DNA from: Paenibacillus swuensis
GTDB lineage: Bacteria > Bacillota > Bacilli > Paenibacillales > DY6
Assembly: GCF_001644605.1 (NCBI RefSeq)
Contig: NZ_CP011388.1
Span: forward strand, 3,128,501-3,192,500
DNA length: 64,000 nt
Reading direction: 5' to 3'
The position numbers and the translations under genes were made by a program. How positions within the stretch are numbered: the first letter of the stretch is position 1; each line of letters opens with the position of its first letter. This document shows positions 41,485 through 51,907 of this stretch, one piece after another. The notes beneath the pieces were generated by a model that was given only the letters and a program-made list of their open reading frames with translations, did not search any database and was not told the DNA's origin.

Positions 41485-43623
41485 ATGCAGATGAACAGAT
41501 TCGGGAAACGAGACAAACTTGCCAAGTGGGGGATGGTTGCCGTCGTCGCTGCGGTGATAACCGGCGGGTTTACACCCATTGCCGGTCCGTCAGAAGCAGT
41601 TGCGGCGATCCCTAAGATGAGCAACATACGTGTAGCTTTACTTGGCGATTATACGGCGACTTACAAGAACAGCGTCCCAGCCGTAACATTATCCGCTGTC
41701 GGCGGACTTCAGATCGGCTCAAGAGAGGGTACTGGCATTGTTCCGTTGAGTAACACAACAGACGGTAAAGCGGTGCGCTTCAGCTTAAATTCTTACGGCG
41801 CCCAGCTGTTGGAAACAGCTGATTTCGCCGCTGCCCAAGCTTTATATAAGAAGATTTCAGCCGCCGAGATGCCGGCACTTCTTGGGATAAGTAAATCCGG
41901 ACGGCAGATGTACCAAGTAACTGTCGGTCCGTATGCGAATGTTCAGGATGCCACAAAGGCAATGTCCCGTTTGTCGGGAAGCAGCGTGTTGCAGGGGCTG
42001 TTAATCCCGGCCGAAACGAAACTGACCGGACCTTTGTACGCTTCAGCCGGCGTGTACGCCACAGAATCGGAAGCTGAAACTCAATTAGCGGCCGTCAGCG
42101 GAACCGGGGTTGACGCTTCTGTAGTTATTCAAACCACGCCCGAGGGCGCAGCGCAGTATGCCGTATGGTTTGGCAGAGCAGCGGACTTGACTGCTTTAGA
42201 AGAAGCCAAAGCTAAGGTGTTGTCGCTCGGGATGCCTCCGGAAACCGTCTCTGCGGCGGATGTAAGTCAGCCTTATTTGATCAAACAGACAGATTTGTCT
42301 TCAATCACAACACCCGGGGAGGGTTTAACCCGATATGCAATCCCTACGGGGGGATCCAAGATTTGGGTTTCATCCGCACAGCCGGGGATCACACTTAAGG
42401 AAAAGTCCAACCGGATTTATCGCGGCGCCTTTGAGCTTTCCCAATATAATTATAAATTAGCTGCAGTTAATGAGCTTCCTATGGAACAGTATTTATACGG
42501 AGTGGTGTCCGCCGAGCTGGGAGCCGGCTGGCCTGCCGAAGCGCTGAAAGCTCAGGCCGTTGCAGCTCGTACTTATGCGGTGCGTAAAGGCACGGCCTAC
42601 AAAATCGCGAATATTTCGGATACGACGCTGGATCAAGCCTATTACGGCATGAAAGGCGAATTCCCCGCGGCATTGGCGGGAGTTGAAGCTACAGCGGGCG
42701 AAGTTATTACGGACGTGAAAGGTTCACTGATCGAACCTTTATACTATTCCAACAGCGGAGGGAAAACCGCCGATGCATCCGAGGTATGGAATAACCAGCT
42801 GCCTTACTTACATAGCGTGACGAGTCCTGATGACGGACCGCAAAGAAGCTTGCCGCTATGGGACCGTGTGATTACAGAAGAGGGACGTGTAGGTTATATT
42901 CGAGCTGACCTGTTGCAAGCCTCCGGAGACAAGAATGAAGCGGGATTGAATCTTTCGGTCATTTCGAGCGATAATGCGAATTTGCGTAATCTGCCATATG
43001 TAGACGATGTGAACAATCCGTCCATCGTGAAGCTCAGTAAAGGCGCTAAAGTGGTTTCATTAGGCCGAACTTCGCAGTCCAATCCTTATCAATGGCTGCG
43101 TGGCCCCTACACTCCGGATCAGGTTGCGGGTTACATGAAGGGGAAGACAACTTCTCCTTCGCCAGGAATACCGCATACTTTGGAAGTCACTAAACGCGGG
43201 CCGTCCGGTCGTGTAACAGAAATGGCGGCGAACGGTCAACCGGTGCTGGTGAAGTATCCCGATTTATACCGAACATTGTTTAACAGCTTGCCCAGCACGA
43301 TGTTTAGCGTTGAAGAAACAGGCCGGATGACGGTGCTTGGCGCGGGGGGCCAAACCTCCGAGCGCAACGGCAGCGGGAACGCTTTGGTTGTACAAAGTGC
43401 GGCGGGCGCTACCGTTGTTAACAATCCGTATTTTGTAATTATGAACGGTGAGCAAGGGGTCAGGGCGGCCAGCTTGGATGCGCGTTATCTTTTTGCGGGT
43501 AACGGTTACGGCCACGGCTTGGGGATGTCCCAGTACGGTGCCAAAGCATTGGCCGAAACGGGGTATGACTACTCCCAAATACTGAAATACTACTATAAAG
43601 ACGTAAGTATAGTTAAGGAATGA
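41485..43623 (+). CDS. Secreted SpoIID/LytB-domain protein with SPOR-like and SH3-like regions
   Basis: Probably an extracytoplasmic wall protein related to the lytic transglycosylase SpoIID. The 712-residue protein has a signal peptide (about 1-36, ending near SEAVAA), a SPOR-like region (MYQVTVGPYANVQDATKAMS), and the SpoIID/LytB domain, which starts PMEQYLYGVVSAELGAGWPA then AVAARTYAVRKG and SNSGGKTADASEVW. An insertion of about 170 residues, including an SH3-like stretch (GLNLSVISSDNANLRNLPYV), splits it before the C-terminal FAGNGYGHGLGMSQYGAKAL motif. Either ATG 41485 or 41491 may start it. It lies between ruvB and queA. It is not spoIID itself by context. Confidence 0.82.
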   Translation: MQMNRFGKRDKLAKWGMVAVVAAVITGGFTPIAGPSEAVAAIPKMSNIRVALLGDYTATYKNSVPAVTLSAVGGLQIGSREGTGIVPLSNTTDGKAVRFSLNSYGAQLLETADFAAAQALYKKISAAEMPALLGISKSGRQMYQVTVGPYANVQDATKAMSRLSGSSVLQGLLIPAETKLTGPLYASAGVYATESEAETQLAAVSGTGVDASVVIQTTPEGAAQYAVWFGRAADLTALEEAKAKVLSLGMPPETVSAADVSQPYLIKQTDLSSITTPGEGLTRYAIPTGGSKIWVSSAQPGITLKEKSNRIYRGAFELSQYNYKLAAVNELPMEQYLYGVVSAELGAGWPAEALKAQAVAARTYAVRKGTAYKIANISDTTLDQAYYGMKGEFPAALAGVEATAGEVITDVKGSLIEPLYYSNSGGKTADASEVWNNQLPYLHSVTSPDDGPQRSLPLWDRVITEEGRVGYIRADLLQASGDKNEAGLNLSVISSDNANLRNLPYVDDVNNPSIVKLSKGAKVVSLGRTSQSNPYQWLRGPYTPDQVAGYMKGKTTSPSPGIPHTLEVTKRGPSGRVTEMAANGQPVLVKYPDLYRTLFNSLPSTMFSVEETGRMTVLGAGGQTSERNGSGNALVVQSAAGATVVNNPYFVIMNGEQGVRAASLDARYLFAGNGYGHGLGMSQYGAKALAETGYDYSQILKYYYKDVSIVKE

Positions 43624-43632
43624 GTAACGACT

Positions 43633-44679
43633 ATGAATGTGGAACAATTTGATTTTGACTTACCGGAAGAGCTTATCGCTCAAACTCCCCTGTTGCAGCG
43701 TACTGAGTCTCGGCTATTGGCATTAAATAAGCGAACCGGAGCGATCGAACACGGTACGTTCACGCAGCTGCTGAATTATCTGCAATCCGGTGATACGTTG
43801 GTACTGAATGATACACGAGTCCTCCCTGCCCGGTTATTAGGTGTTAAGGCGGATACGGGCGCTAAAGCCGAAGTGTTGCTGCTAAAGAACACGGAAGGCG
43901 ATACATGGGAGGCGTTGGTGAAACCCGGAAAACGTGTGAAGAAAGGAACCGTTCTTCACTTCGGCGCGGATTCGGAAGCGCCTTTGCTTCTAGCTGAGGT
44001 AACAGAAGAAGGCGAAATGGGCGCAAGAACACTGCGTTTCGAGTACCAAGGGATTTTCCATGAATTACTTGATCAACTTGGTCAGATGCCGCTTCCTCCT
44101 TATATTAAAGAGCAGTTAGAGGATCAGGAGCGATACCAGACGGTATATGCCAAGCATCGGGGATCAGCCGCGGCGCCCACTGCGGGTCTTCACTTTACGG
44201 AGGCGTTCCTCAATGAAATCCGCAGCCGAGGGGTTACGATCGCAAGCGTCACGTTGCATGTAGGCTTGGGGACGTTCCGTCCTGTATCCGCGGAGCGGGT
44301 GGAAGAGCATGAAATGCATCATGAGTATTACGAAGTCTCTCAAGAAACGGCGGAAGTACTTAACGATACACGCGTACGGGGCGGACGTGTGGTTGCTGTA
44401 GGCACCACATCCGCCAGAACGCTGGAGACGGTCGCGCGCCGTTACGGGGACAGCGCTGTTCAGGCTTGCTCGGGCTGGACTAACATCTTTATGTACCCGG
44501 GGTACGAATTTCAACTGGTGGATGCGCTGCTCACGAATTTTCACTTGCCCAAGTCCACGCTGGTGATGTTAGTCAGCGCTCTGGCAGGGCGGGAGCTCAC
44601 GATGAAAGCTTATGAGGCAGCTATTCAGGAGCGTTACCGCTTCTTTAGTTTCGGCGACGCGATGTTTATTTACGAATAA
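43633..44679 (+). CDS. queA: S-adenosylmethionine:tRNA ribosyltransferase-isomerase
   Basis: Moves the ribosyl group of S-adenosylmethionine to 7-aminomethyl-7-deazaguanine in tRNA, making epoxyqueuosine. The 348-residue protein begins [19 protein letters not shown], has [44 protein letters not shown] and the C-terminal [17 protein letters not shown]. It begins 9 bases after the preceding stop. With tgt it supplies the queuosine pathway. Confidence 0.97.
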   Translation: MNVEQFDFDLPEELIAQTPLLQRTESRLLALNKRTGAIEHGTFTQLLNYLQSGDTLVLNDTRVLPARLLGVKADTGAKAEVLLLKNTEGDTWEALVKPGKRVKKGTVLHFGADSEAPLLLAEVTEEGEMGARTLRFEYQGIFHELLDQLGQMPLPPYIKEQLEDQERYQTVYAKHRGSAAAPTAGLHFTEAFLNEIRSRGVTIASVTLHVGLGTFRPVSAERVEEHEMHHEYYEVSQETAEVLNDTRVRGGRVVAVGTTSARTLETVARRYGDSAVQACSGWTNIFMYPGYEFQLVDALLTNFHLPKSTLVMLVSALAGRELTMKAYEAAIQERYRFFSFGDAMFIYE

Positions 44680-45834
<1,155 letters not shown>

Positions 45835-45845
45835 GAGGGTCTCAC

Positions 45846-46190
45846 ATGAATTTATTAGTAGCGGCAGAAGAACCTGCAGGGTTGTTCGGCGGAGGTATCG
45901 GAGCATTTCTTCCTTTGATTCTCATGTTCGCGGTATTTTACTTCTTACTGATTCGCCCGCAGCAGAAGAAACAGAAGCAACGCAACTCCATGTTATCCGC
46001 AATCAAGAAAGGTGATAAAGTCGTCACCATTGGCGGTTTACACGGTACTGTGCTTGAAATGAATGAAGATACGGTTGTGCTTCGTGTGAACGACGCAACG
46101 AAGTTGACGTTCGACCGCAGCGCGGTCAACACAATCGTGAGCAGCGCGCCTGCCGCATCGGTTACACCTTCGTTAACGAAAGAAGATTAA
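45846..46190 (+). CDS. yajC: Preprotein translocase accessory subunit YajC
   Basis: A 114-residue membrane protein that associates with SecDF. One membrane helix (about 17-36, FLPLILMFAVFYFLLIRPQQ) is followed by the family motif RPQQKKQKQRNSMLSAIKKG and a beta-rich domain (GDKVVTIGGLHGTVLEMNED). TAGGAGGGT precedes ATG 45846. secD and secF are 4.5 kb downstream. Confidence 0.95.
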   Translation: MNLLVAAEEPAGLFGGGIGAFLPLILMFAVFYFLLIRPQQKKQKQRNSMLSAIKKGDKVVTIGGLHGTVLEMNEDTVVLRVNDATKLTFDRSAVNTIVSSAPAASVTPSLTKED

Positions 46191-46199
46191 TGTAAATGA

Positions 46200-46246
46200 A
46201 AGAGTGCCGAGCAGGAATCCACATTCCGGCTCGGCACTCTTTTTTG
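46200..46246. terminator. Bidirectional terminator between yajC and the PAP2 gene
   Basis: Thirteen bases (46200-46212, AAGAGTGCCGAGC) pair exactly with 46229-46241, and an inner GGAAT/ATTCC pair extends the stem. TTTTTT follows on the right for yajC; the left flank (AATGAA) is less T-rich on the other strand. Confidence 0.88.
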
Positions 46247-46251
46247 ATATT

Positions 46252-47100
46252 TTAATTTTCACTGACCTTTTGCCGTGAACGCACCGATGTTCCAAGCTGC
46301 AGCTCACCCATATACTCGGTACGGGCTGCAAGCTTCATGCCAAGGGTCGCGGCTGTTACCGCTAAGGCTACCCCGCCCAGCATATCCACAAACCAGTGAA
46401 TGCCAAGATAGAAGATGGAGAAGAGCACTAATAGAGCACTAACGCCTGTAATCCACTTCCACACTCGGTTTCCGCTTTGATATGCCAGAAGAGCTACTGT
46501 GACGGAAATAGAGGTATGCAGACTAGGGAAGCAATTGTTAAGTCCGGATAAGGGTCTGTAATCCTGCTCAAATGATGGGAAAATGCTCGGTATGAGGAAG
46601 TCCACATGCGGATGGAAATACCAAACTTCATTGACCGGCAGGAACAGATAGAACGGAATAGCCACGATATAGTTAGTCATGATTGCGTAGCAGGTGGCAT
46701 AGAACATCTTATGTTTACCCGTTCCCGTATAGATGATAAGAGAAGCGATCATCAAAGCCGGAAATACGATTACGTATATAAAGGTAAGCAGATAAGTCAA
46801 GTTCGGGTTTAAGAACGTGTGTTGAATCCAATACACCAAGTCGCCTTCAATGGAATGAAACAGATTCGCGTAATCATACGGGACGCCCAGCGTAGATTCA
46901 ACTTTCATTTCCAGTTTGTTCAGGTAAAGAATCAATAACAATGCGCCGAAGTGCAATAGGAATTTGCGTGAAGTCATTAGCTGCTTTATAAATTGGATAA
47001 CCGAAATATGCGGAACCATCCGGGTAGCAACCCAGACAAACACCAACACAACGAGTGTGGTGAATAGCGATATATGTGACATAGACTGGAATACAAACAT
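46252..47100 (-). CDS. PAP2-superfamily membrane phosphatase/phosphotransferase
   Basis: Likely acts on lipid phosphates at the membrane. The 282-residue protein has about six hydrophobic segments and PAP2 active-site motifs: GLNNCFPSLHTSISVTVAL (Ser-x-His) and FYLGIHWFVDMLGGVAL (His plus Asp); the upstream K/R motif is less clear, as in the Aur1/Ipt1-like subgroup. The minus-strand ATG at 47100 follows AAGGAGG. It is inserted between yajC and the yrzE-like gene. Substrate cannot be inferred. Confidence 0.82.
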   Translation of the reverse strand: MFVFQSMSHISLFTTLVVLVFVWVATRMVPHISVIQFIKQLMTSRKFLLHFGALLLILYLNKLEMKVESTLGVPYDYANLFHSIEGDLVYWIQHTFLNPNLTYLLTFIYVIVFPALMIASLIIYTGTGKHKMFYATCYAIMTNYIVAIPFYLFLPVNEVWYFHPHVDFLIPSIFPSFEQDYRPLSGLNNCFPSLHTSISVTVALLAYQSGNRVWKWITGVSALLVLFSIFYLGIHWFVDMLGGVALAVTAATLGMKLAARTEYMGELQLGTSVRSRQKVSEN

Positions 47101-47181
47101 GGTGTGATCCTCCTTGAGTAAAGCGTATGGCTACAAAAACTTTATTATTATACCATACTTCAAGAGGGATCGAAATCGCAG

Positions 47182-47583
47182 TTATTTCCTGAGATTCACC
47201 CCGAACATTCCGCCTAGCGCCCCCATAAGGAATGAGCCGACTGTCATCAAGAGTGTGTTCAAGGAAAGACCTGCGTCAAAACCAAGAAAACCGACAATAA
47301 AGATAAAAATTCCGTATAACAGTCCCGTCAGTCCTCCGTAATACCAGCCTTTATGCCCAGCCTGCTTTCCCGCGGAAATCCCTCCGAACAACAAGGATAA
47401 GCCATGAACAATATAAGTATACATAGGTAATGACTCTTCTTTCATTCCTCCAAACGTGACAAACAAAGATAAAATCAATGTGCCTGCCGTAAGCCAAGCT
47501 AGACTGGTGACGAGTCCGGACAGCAGGGGCGAAGTCATGCGAACCTGATTAACTTTTGTACTCATCGTATGGATCGGATTCAT
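47182..47583 (-). CDS. TIGR04086-family membrane protein (YrzE-like)
   Basis: A 133-residue protein with four hydrophobic segments (LVTSLAWLTAGTLILSLFV, YTYIVHGLSLLFGGISAG, GGLTGLLYGIFIFIVGFLG, LLMTVGSFLMGALGGMFG), rich in glycine within helices. Size, topology and place near yajC, a DUF421 gene and spoVB match YrzE of B. subtilis. The minus-strand ATG 47583 is chosen because AAGGAGGG lies just before it; the frame extends 14 codons further without a site. Function unknown. Confidence 0.78.
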   Translation of the reverse strand: MNPIHTMSTKVNQVRMTSPLLSGLVTSLAWLTAGTLILSLFVTFGGMKEESLPMYTYIVHGLSLLFGGISAGKQAGHKGWYYGGLTGLLYGIFIFIVGFLGFDAGLSLNTLLMTVGSFLMGALGGMFGVNLRK

Positions 47584-47787
47584 GAGAATACCCTCCTTGA
47601 CGCGATGCGCCTTAATATAAGTCAACTTACAGACGTCTGTTCACAACATGTCTATGGTGTATCCGACGGAAATAGTACAGGCGTCTGACGCGTTTTCCCA
47701 ACATTTTCACGGAATTGCCGTGCATCAGAGCAACAGCCGCCGCTCACAATACAAAGGATATTCTTCCAAGGGAGGAGGCCGGTTTCT

Positions 47788-48480
47788 GTGGGCTTGTGGA
47801 TTATAATCGGACGAACACTGTTTATTTATTTCTTTGTCTTCATCATGCTGCGAGTTATGGGGAAACGTGAGATCGGAAAGTTATCGGTATTTGATTTAGT
47901 GATTTCAATTATGATTGCTGAAATTGCGGTTATGGTTCTGGAAGACGAGGATATTTCCCTTTTCCTCGGGGTTGTGCCGATGATCACGCTGGTATTCATT
48001 CAAGTGCTGATTGCCTTCATTACTTTGAAAAGCCGCAAGCTCCGGCAATGGTTCGACGGGAAGCCTTCCTTGCTGATCGAGAATGGAAAGCTAAACCGAA
48101 GCGAAATGCAGAGACAGCGCTACAACCTGGACGATCTGCTTCTCCAACTGAGAGAAAACCGTATTAACAATGTGGCTGACGTGGAATTCGCTATTTTGGA
48201 AACGTCGGGAAAATTAACGGTAGTTCCGAAGGAAGTCCGCGCCTTTAAGGATCGTAATCAAGGGTTGCCCGAGCAACGAAAATTCCCGTTTCGTTACGAG
48301 GGATTGCCGATGGCATTAATTATGGACGGAAAAGTACAGGATGAAAATCTGACAAAAATTGGCCAGACCCGGTTCTGGTTGAAAAATAAATTGCAAGAAC
48401 AAGGCGTGACCGATTTCAAAAAAGTATTTCTGTGCTCTGTGGATTATAAGGGCAAGCTCTATATTGATCGCAAAAAATAA
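47788..48480 (+). CDS. DUF421 membrane protein (YrbG-like)
   Basis: A 230-residue protein with two or three N-terminal membrane helices (FIYFFVFIMLRVMGKREIGK, MIAEIAVMVL, VVPMITLVFIQVLIAFITL) and a cytoplasmic C-terminal domain carrying the family motif DVEFAILETSGKLTVVPK. GTG 47788 follows GGGAGGAGG. YrbG is the counterpart at this locus in B. subtilis; related DUF421 proteins occur in sporulation and germination settings, but the role here is not known. It converges with spoVB with an 18-base gap and no obvious terminator. Confidence 0.88.
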   Translation: MGLWIIIGRTLFIYFFVFIMLRVMGKREIGKLSVFDLVISIMIAEIAVMVLEDEDISLFLGVVPMITLVFIQVLIAFITLKSRKLRQWFDGKPSLLIENGKLNRSEMQRQRYNLDDLLLQLRENRINNVADVEFAILETSGKLTVVPKEVRAFKDRNQGLPEQRKFPFRYEGLPMALIMDGKVQDENLTKIGQTRFWLKNKLQEQGVTDFKKVFLCSVDYKGKLYIDRKK

Positions 48481-48498
48481 GGGTGCAAGCATACGTCT

Positions 48499-50106
48499 TT
48501 ATTTGACGATTTTCCGGCCCATCCAAAGCAAGCGCTGCAGATCCGCGCGGTCAATGAGACCGAACCAGATCATAAACAGCAGATACACGAACACGCCGGA
48601 GACAGCCGCCGCCGTGAATTGCAAGGGTAAAGAATCGGTCCATGCCTGACGTGTAACACAGGCAACGGTTAGAGCCATACCGGCCATGCCGCCGCCGACC
48701 TTAAGGAAGTCCGTCATTTTCATACGGAAATTCAGCAGCCTCATCACACTGCCCCCATGTAACACCGTAACCAGGAACACATTCACGCAGATGGCTATGA
48801 CAGCGCCGGTAATGCCAAGCTCAGGTTGGGTAGCTAACTGGTAGATGAGAATCAGCTTGATTGAAGCGCCGACAAAAGTGTTGAATAACGCCGTTCCGGG
48901 CTTGTTTAAAGCTTGCAAAGTGGCCTGAAGCGGTGCTTGGAAGTATATAAACAGGCCGAACGGAGCCATCATCTTCAACATCCCCGCCGTCTCGGTGCTG
49001 CCATACATAATCAAGCATAACGGTTCGGCTAATACATACAGCAGCACGGCGCAAGGGGCGCCCGTGACCAGAGCAAGACGCAGCGATTGGTGTAACCGTT
49101 TATGGATCGTGAGTTGGTCACCTCGGGCCGCGGCTTCGGAAAGGGAGGGCACGAGAGAAACGGCCAAAGAGTAGGTCAGCGCACTGGGCAAAAGCAATAA
49201 AGGGATGACCATCCCTTGTAACGCCCCGTACTGAGCTGTCGCGACACCTGTCGCCACGCCGGCAATCGCGAGACTCCGCGCGATCATGATCGATTCGAAA
49301 AGGTAAGAGAAGGAACCCACCAGCTTGCCCCCGGTAACGGGGATTGAAATCCGCATAAGTTTACCCAGATAAGGAAGGCCGAAAGCATAGGATTTTTTGG
49401 CGCCTTCCCGTTGCTGACCCGTAACAGCTTCTTCACGGAGAGTTCCCGGACTTTCCGCTTGGGTTGCCAGCTTGCGTATCGTTAGGTTATACTGCCCAAG
49501 CAGGACCGCGATACCGCCCAACTCACCTGCCAACACACCCAGCATGGCGCCGGCTGCGGCAAACTCGATACCATAGGGTAACATCAGGTAAGAGAAACCA
49601 AGCATCGCGAAGATTCGAATGACTGTTTCCACCAATCCGGAAACGGCTGTAGGGATCATATTATGCCGCCCTTGGAAATATCCGCGGTAAACGGACGAAA
49701 TTCCGACAATAATAATCATGGGCGTCATACTGAGAAACGTATAATACACCCTGGAATCCGGGATGACGTGAGTGGTAATCCAGGGAGCCGCCACAATGCA
49801 TAAGATGGTGAAGAAAACAGAAGCTGCGACCGTAATCAGTAGAGATGTCCTAAGCACGGCTTTAACTTTTCTTTCGTTCCCTTCCGTTTCCGCTTCCGCC
49901 ACCAGTTTGGCTATGGCTAGCGGGATGCCGCCCGTTATAATAGTGAGAATCACGATAAAGAACGGGTAACCGAGCTGGTACAGACCCACACCTTCCGCTC
50001 CGATGACTCTCGGCAGCGCGATGCGGGGAACAAACCCAAGAATTCGGTTGACGATCCCCGCTGCGAGCAGAATCATGGTCCCTTTAATAAATGATTGCTT
50101 GGTCAA
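48499..50106 (-). CDS. spoVB: Stage V sporulation protein B (MOP-superfamily flippase)
   Basis: Polytopic protein of 535 residues with 12-14 membrane segments, of the polysaccharide/lipid II flippase family, needed for spore cortex synthesis in B. subtilis. It opens KQSFIKGTMILLAAGIVNRILGFVPRIALP, here split as FIKGTMILLAAGIVNRILG, and has VYRGYFQGRHNMIPTAVSGL. The minus-strand start is TTG at 50106 behind AAGGGGAA. The order yrzE-yrbG-spoVB-comN-secDF is that of B. subtilis, which favours spoVB over its paralogues (ykvU, ytgP). Confidence 0.87.
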   Translation of the reverse strand: MTKQSFIKGTMILLAAGIVNRILGFVPRIALPRVIGAEGVGLYQLGYPFFIVILTIITGGIPLAIAKLVAEAETEGNERKVKAVLRTSLLITVAASVFFTILCIVAAPWITTHVIPDSRVYYTFLSMTPMIIIVGISSVYRGYFQGRHNMIPTAVSGLVETVIRIFAMLGFSYLMLPYGIEFAAAGAMLGVLAGELGGIAVLLGQYNLTIRKLATQAESPGTLREEAVTGQQREGAKKSYAFGLPYLGKLMRISIPVTGGKLVGSFSYLFESIMIARSLAIAGVATGVATAQYGALQGMVIPLLLLPSALTYSLAVSLVPSLSEAAARGDQLTIHKRLHQSLRLALVTGAPCAVLLYVLAEPLCLIMYGSTETAGMLKMMAPFGLFIYFQAPLQATLQALNKPGTALFNTFVGASIKLILIYQLATQPELGITGAVIAICVNVFLVTVLHGGSVMRLLNFRMKMTDFLKVGGGMAGMALTVACVTRQAWTDSLPLQFTAAAVSGVFVYLLFMIWFGLIDRADLQRLLWMGRKIVK

Positions 50107-50179
50107 GGTGTTCCCCTTCTTCCTTCAAGAGAGATAAGCTTGTATTACTACAACCATATGCACGTCCGACGGCAAGACA

Positions 50180-50188
50180 TGCTATAAT
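50180..50188 (+). promoter_or_regulatory. Extended -10 promoter of comN
   Basis: TGCTATAAT (50180-50188) is a perfect extended -10; no clear -35. About 88 bases before the gene. Confidence 0.45.
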
Positions 50189-50275
50189 TTTTCACAGAAC
50201 ACATGTAAGACCGGCAGGAAACGGAAAGGCAATAAAGAATTACTATACAATGGCATGCAGAGGAGGACCTGACGA

Positions 50276-50572
50276 ATGTTCAACCTGTTGGAACCGCGCG
50301 AAGAAGCGCCCAAAGACCCTTTTGCCGAAACGGGATTCGATCCCGAGATGATAAGCTCCATGCGCATGTTATGCGCCAGTAAAGCTGAGGAATTCCAAAT
50401 GATCGGTTACGAGCATGTGACGGGTACGGAGATCTGGGAGTGTGTACTTGGTAAATACAAGAAAACCGGGATACCGGCTATGCATCAGGTCGTTAATGAT
50501 ATTCTCTCTTTAAAAGTAACGAATTTCATGAATCACATGACGATGAGCGCATACCGCGGGGCCCGATTTTAG
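50276..50572 (+). CDS. comN: ComN-family post-transcriptional regulator
   Basis: A 98-residue cytosolic protein matching the post-transcriptional regulator ComN (YrzD), which in B. subtilis affects comE mRNA and localises to division sites. Recognised by size, the segment EEFQMIGYEHVTGTEIWECV and LGKYKKTG...NDILSLKVTNFMNH, and its position just upstream of secDF. GAGGAGG precedes ATG 50276. The terminator stem overlaps its stop codon. Confidence 0.8.
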   Translation: MFNLLEPREEAPKDPFAETGFDPEMISSMRMLCASKAEEFQMIGYEHVTGTEIWECVLGKYKKTGIPAMHQVVNDILSLKVTNFMNHMTMSAYRGARF

Positions 50573-50584
50573 GGGCCTTTTTTT
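50558..50584 (+). terminator. Terminator overlapping the comN stop
   Basis: GGCCC (50560-50564) pairs with GGGCC (50573-50577) across the TAG stop, followed by seven T. Confidence 0.75.
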
Positions 50585-50602
50585 GCGGGTTCCGGGCATT
50601 GC

Positions 50603-50630
50603 TTCACATTTTGACAATTTGTATTATAAT
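50603..50630 (+). promoter_or_regulatory. Promoter of secDF
   Basis: TTCACA (50603-50608), 16-base spacer, TATAAT (50625-50630). Confidence 0.65.
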
Positions 50631-50671
50631 AGGAATGTTGAGTAGCCACTAAAGGGGGATTAATCGTAGTT

Positions 50672-51907
50672 ATGGACTTTAAAAGGATTATTACTTTTTT
50701 ATTAACAGTCATCGTGACTTTTGGAGTCATTGCGTGGACGAGCCCTACCCTTGTAAAGAACATTAAATTAGGGCTTGATTTGAAGGGCGGCTTTGAAATT
50801 CTGTATGTAGCCGAACCGATTGAAGCCGGCAAAGATGTCACCAAGGACGCGCTTGTGGAAACGGCTCGAAGCCTGGAGAAACGTGTAGACGCGCAGGGTA
50901 TCGCCGAACCGGAAATTACAACGGAAGGCAAAGACCGGATTCGCGTGCGATTAGCGACAGGGGACGCGGATGAGGAAGCGATTCGCAAGACACTGAAGAA
51001 ACCGGCAGATTTGACGTTCCGCGATCCAAGCGGTAAAGTCATGCTTCGCGGTAACGACTTCGTGGAGGGCGGCGCGAGCGTAGGCTATAACGAAACAAGT
51101 CAACCGCTGGTGCAGATTAAACTGAAGGATGCTTCTAAATTTGAGAAGGTTACGGGTGATCTGATTGGTCAGACTCTTGGAATCTACCTCGATGAAGAGC
51201 AAATTTCCAATCCGGGTGTTTCGTCGGCCATTCCTGGAGGGGTAGCGACCATTACCGGCAGCTTTACATATGAAGAAGCCAAATCCCTGGCGGATACGAT
51301 TAATTTGGGCGCGTTGCCGCTGAAATTAACCGAGAAGTACTCCCAAAGCGTTGGCGCTTCCTTGGGTCAATTATCGTTGGAACAGACGGTGAAAGCCGGA
51401 TTGATCGGTTCCGTATTAATTCTAATTTTTATGCTTGTATTCTATCGGATTCCGGGCGTCATCGCGGCGATCTGTCTGATCACATATGTTTGGCTGCTGC
51501 TTCTTGTGTTTGACTGGATGAACGCCACCTTGACCTTACCGGGTATCGCGGCCTTCGTCTTGGGCATCGGGATGGCAGTGGACGCGAATATTATTACCTT
51601 TGAACGGATCCGCGAGGAACTTCGCAGCGGCAAGAGCCTGCTGTCTTCTCTTAAAGCGGGTTCCAAGCATTCCTTCCGTACGATCATGGATGCTTATGTA
51701 ACGAACATTATCGCAAGTGCCGTGCTTTATTATATCGGCAACGGAGCTATTCGGGGTTTCGCGTTAATCAGTATTCTCAGCGTTCTGTTGAGTGTCATTA
51801 CGAATGTATTCTTATCCCGAATTCTGTTGAGCTTGCTGATTAAGGGCAAGGCGTTCAACAAGCCGTCTTATTATGGCGTGAAGGAGGGTGAAATCCGTGG
51901 ACTATAA
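50672..51907 (+). CDS. secD: Protein translocase subunit SecD
   Basis: Proton-driven accessory of the Sec channel. The 411-residue protein has an N-terminal helix (ITFLLTVIVTFGVIAWTSPT), the LGLDLKGGFEILYVAE motif, a large extracytoplasmic P1 region, and about five C-terminal helices with FVLGIGMAVDANIITFERIREE. Many Firmicutes, including B. subtilis, have a fused SecDF; here secD stops at 51907 and secF starts 10 bases earlier in another frame, so they are separate but coupled. Confidence 0.97.
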   Translation: MDFKRIITFLLTVIVTFGVIAWTSPTLVKNIKLGLDLKGGFEILYVAEPIEAGKDVTKDALVETARSLEKRVDAQGIAEPEITTEGKDRIRVRLATGDADEEAIRKTLKKPADLTFRDPSGKVMLRGNDFVEGGASVGYNETSQPLVQIKLKDASKFEKVTGDLIGQTLGIYLDEEQISNPGVSSAIPGGVATITGSFTYEEAKSLADTINLGALPLKLTEKYSQSVGASLGQLSLEQTVKAGLIGSVLILIFMLVFYRIPGVIAAICLITYVWLLLLVFDWMNATLTLPGIAAFVLGIGMAVDANIITFERIREELRSGKSLLSSLKAGSKHSFRTIMDAYVTNIIASAVLYYIGNGAIRGFALISILSVLLSVITNVFLSRILLSLLIKGKAFNKPSYYGVKEGEIRGL

